Shown: in pieces, positions 19,478 to 20,127 of the stretch
Numbering within the stretch: the first letter of the stretch is position 1
How the letters are laid out: each line of letters begins with the position of its first letter
Origin: a virus
IMG/VR virus record: IMGVR_UViG_3300022187_000331
Span: 1 to 20,127 of that record
Direction: 5' to 3' (one strand)
DNA: 20,127 nucleotides
Translations under genes and position numbers: made by a program
The notes under the pieces: model-generated
The model's database searches: none
What the model saw: only the letters and a program-made list of their open reading frames with translations
Told to the model about the DNA's origin: nothing

Positions 19478-20127
19478 AATCTTTTTAAGTGAGGCTAGGT
19501 TTGTTTCTGTTGTTGCAGGGCGTAGATTCGGCAAGACGTTTTTAGCTACTGGCGCATTATTGAGGGCGGCTATATCTGGAAACAATCGTAACGTCTGGTA
19601 TGTTGCCCCTACCTACGGGGCGGCAAAAGAGATTTGCTGGAATATGCTGATTGAGACTATTCCAGAAGAGTACATCCAAAAGACCAACGAAACAGCCCTG
19701 ACGATCAAGCTAATCAATGGATCGGTGATTGCCCTAAAGGGAGCAGAGAAGCCAAACAACTTACGTGGTCGTGCATTGGATTATGTCGTGCTAGATGAAT
19801 TCGCTGATATGCGGCCAGAGGCATGGTATGAAGTATTAAGAGCATCCCTATCTGATCGGCAAGGGGGTGCAATGTTTATCGGTACGCCTAAAGGCCGTAA
19901 TCACTTTTACGATCTCTGGGCAAAAGGGATTGATAAGGCGGCAGATTGGGAGTCATTCCAATACACCACCATCGAGGGCGGCAACGTACCTGAAGAAGAG
20001 ATAGAGCAAGCCAAGCAGGATTTAGATGAGAGAACATTCAATCAGGAATACTGCGCGGAGTTTGTCACTTACTCTGGATTGATTTATTACTCGTTCAGTC
20101 GTGAAGAGTCTGTATTGGCGTTAGACG
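19452..20127 (+). CDS. terL: Terminase large subunit (3' partial)
   Basis: 225 full codons are visible from ATG 19452, and the frame is open at the window end. The start overlaps terS, with GTGGAT weakly Shine-Dalgarno-like upstream. ATPase motifs are in place: Walker A GRRFGKT (23-29), a Q-motif-like start KPQSEIFLSEARF, VWYVAPTYGAAKE (48-60), Walker B VVLDEFADM (112-120) with catalytic Glu, and the coupling motif GTPKG (144-148). It powers DNA translocation into the prohead and cuts concatemers through a C-terminal nuclease domain, which lies beyond the window. Confidence 0.93.
   Translation, partial: MQLTKPQSEIFLSEARFVSVVAGRRFGKTFLATGALLRAAISGNNRNVWYVAPTYGAAKEICWNMLIETIPEEYIQKTNETALTIKLINGSVIALKGAEKPNNLRGRALDYVVLDEFADMRPEAWYEVLRASLSDRQGGAMFIGTPKGRNHFYDLWAKGIDKAADWESFQYTTIEGGNVPEEEIEQAKQDLDERTFNQEYCAEFVTYSGLIYYSFSREESVLALD

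Noticed and set aside
1-20127. CRISPR array, insertion sequence, integrase or attachment site
   Set aside because: No regularly spaced identical repeats with unique spacers, no transposase and no recombinase were found; the 29-bp repeat pair at 9572 and 9807 is linked to stop codons and hairpins.

Overview
The window is a piece of a tailed double-stranded DNA phage genome (Caudoviricetes). It runs from the end of the tail-tip module, through lysis and early/recombination genes, to the start of the large terminase gene. Nearly every gene is on the + strand, and many are joined by ATGA, TAATG or GTGA stop/start overlaps. The long lambda-J/GTA-type tail-tip protein suggests a siphovirus-like virion. 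The tail-fibre style, the cyanophage-like structural protein and the metallophosphoesterase are types I associate with uncultured marine phages of proteobacteria. The host is inference; nothing in the sequence fixes it. No integrase, CI-type repressor, DNA polymerase, helicase or tRNA gene was found here, so lifestyle cannot be decided.

Layout. (1) 1-9156: tail-tip proteins, a GNAT-fold protein, the large receptor-contacting tail protein (1273-4779), a tail assembly chaperone, an Mtd_N/S74 tail fibre, small virion-associated proteins, an XhlA-like membrane protein and a 3-TM holin. (2) 9158-9550: M15 endolysin. (3) 9566-10140: a two-gene minus-strand unit with a perfect sigma70 consensus promoter and its own terminator. 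(4) 10173-12811: early operon with a zinc-finger protein, a small protein, ERF annealing protein, YqaJ exonuclease, SSB-like protein and a small HTH protein. (5) 12812-13169: a stretch without a convincing gene. (6) 13170-17041: PD-(D/E)XK-like protein, replication-associated protein, NinB, HTH-metallophosphoesterase, zinc ribbon, DUF3310 and NinG. (7) 17042-18501: repeats and small accessory genes separated by GC-rich hairpins. (8) 18502-18863: a structured intergenic region with promoters and a 21-codon peptide. (9) 18864-20127: packaging genes, an acidic protein, TerS, and TerL cut by the window end.

The genes fit a lambda-like plan. ERF, YqaJ exonuclease, SSB, NinB and NinG form a complete annealing/recombination set. 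TerS/TerL package DNA, the tail module recognises the host, and holin plus M15 peptidase release progeny. The most unusual signals are non-coding. A stretch at 18503-18621, just upstream of the terminase operon, can be accounted for almost entirely by three hairpins and an H-type pseudoknot separated by 4-nt linkers. Two unrelated genes (10236-10853 and 17260-17520) are framed by the same promoter/leader and the same stop-codon-plus-hairpin element, like interchangeable cassettes. Related stop-linked hairpins occur on the minus strand.
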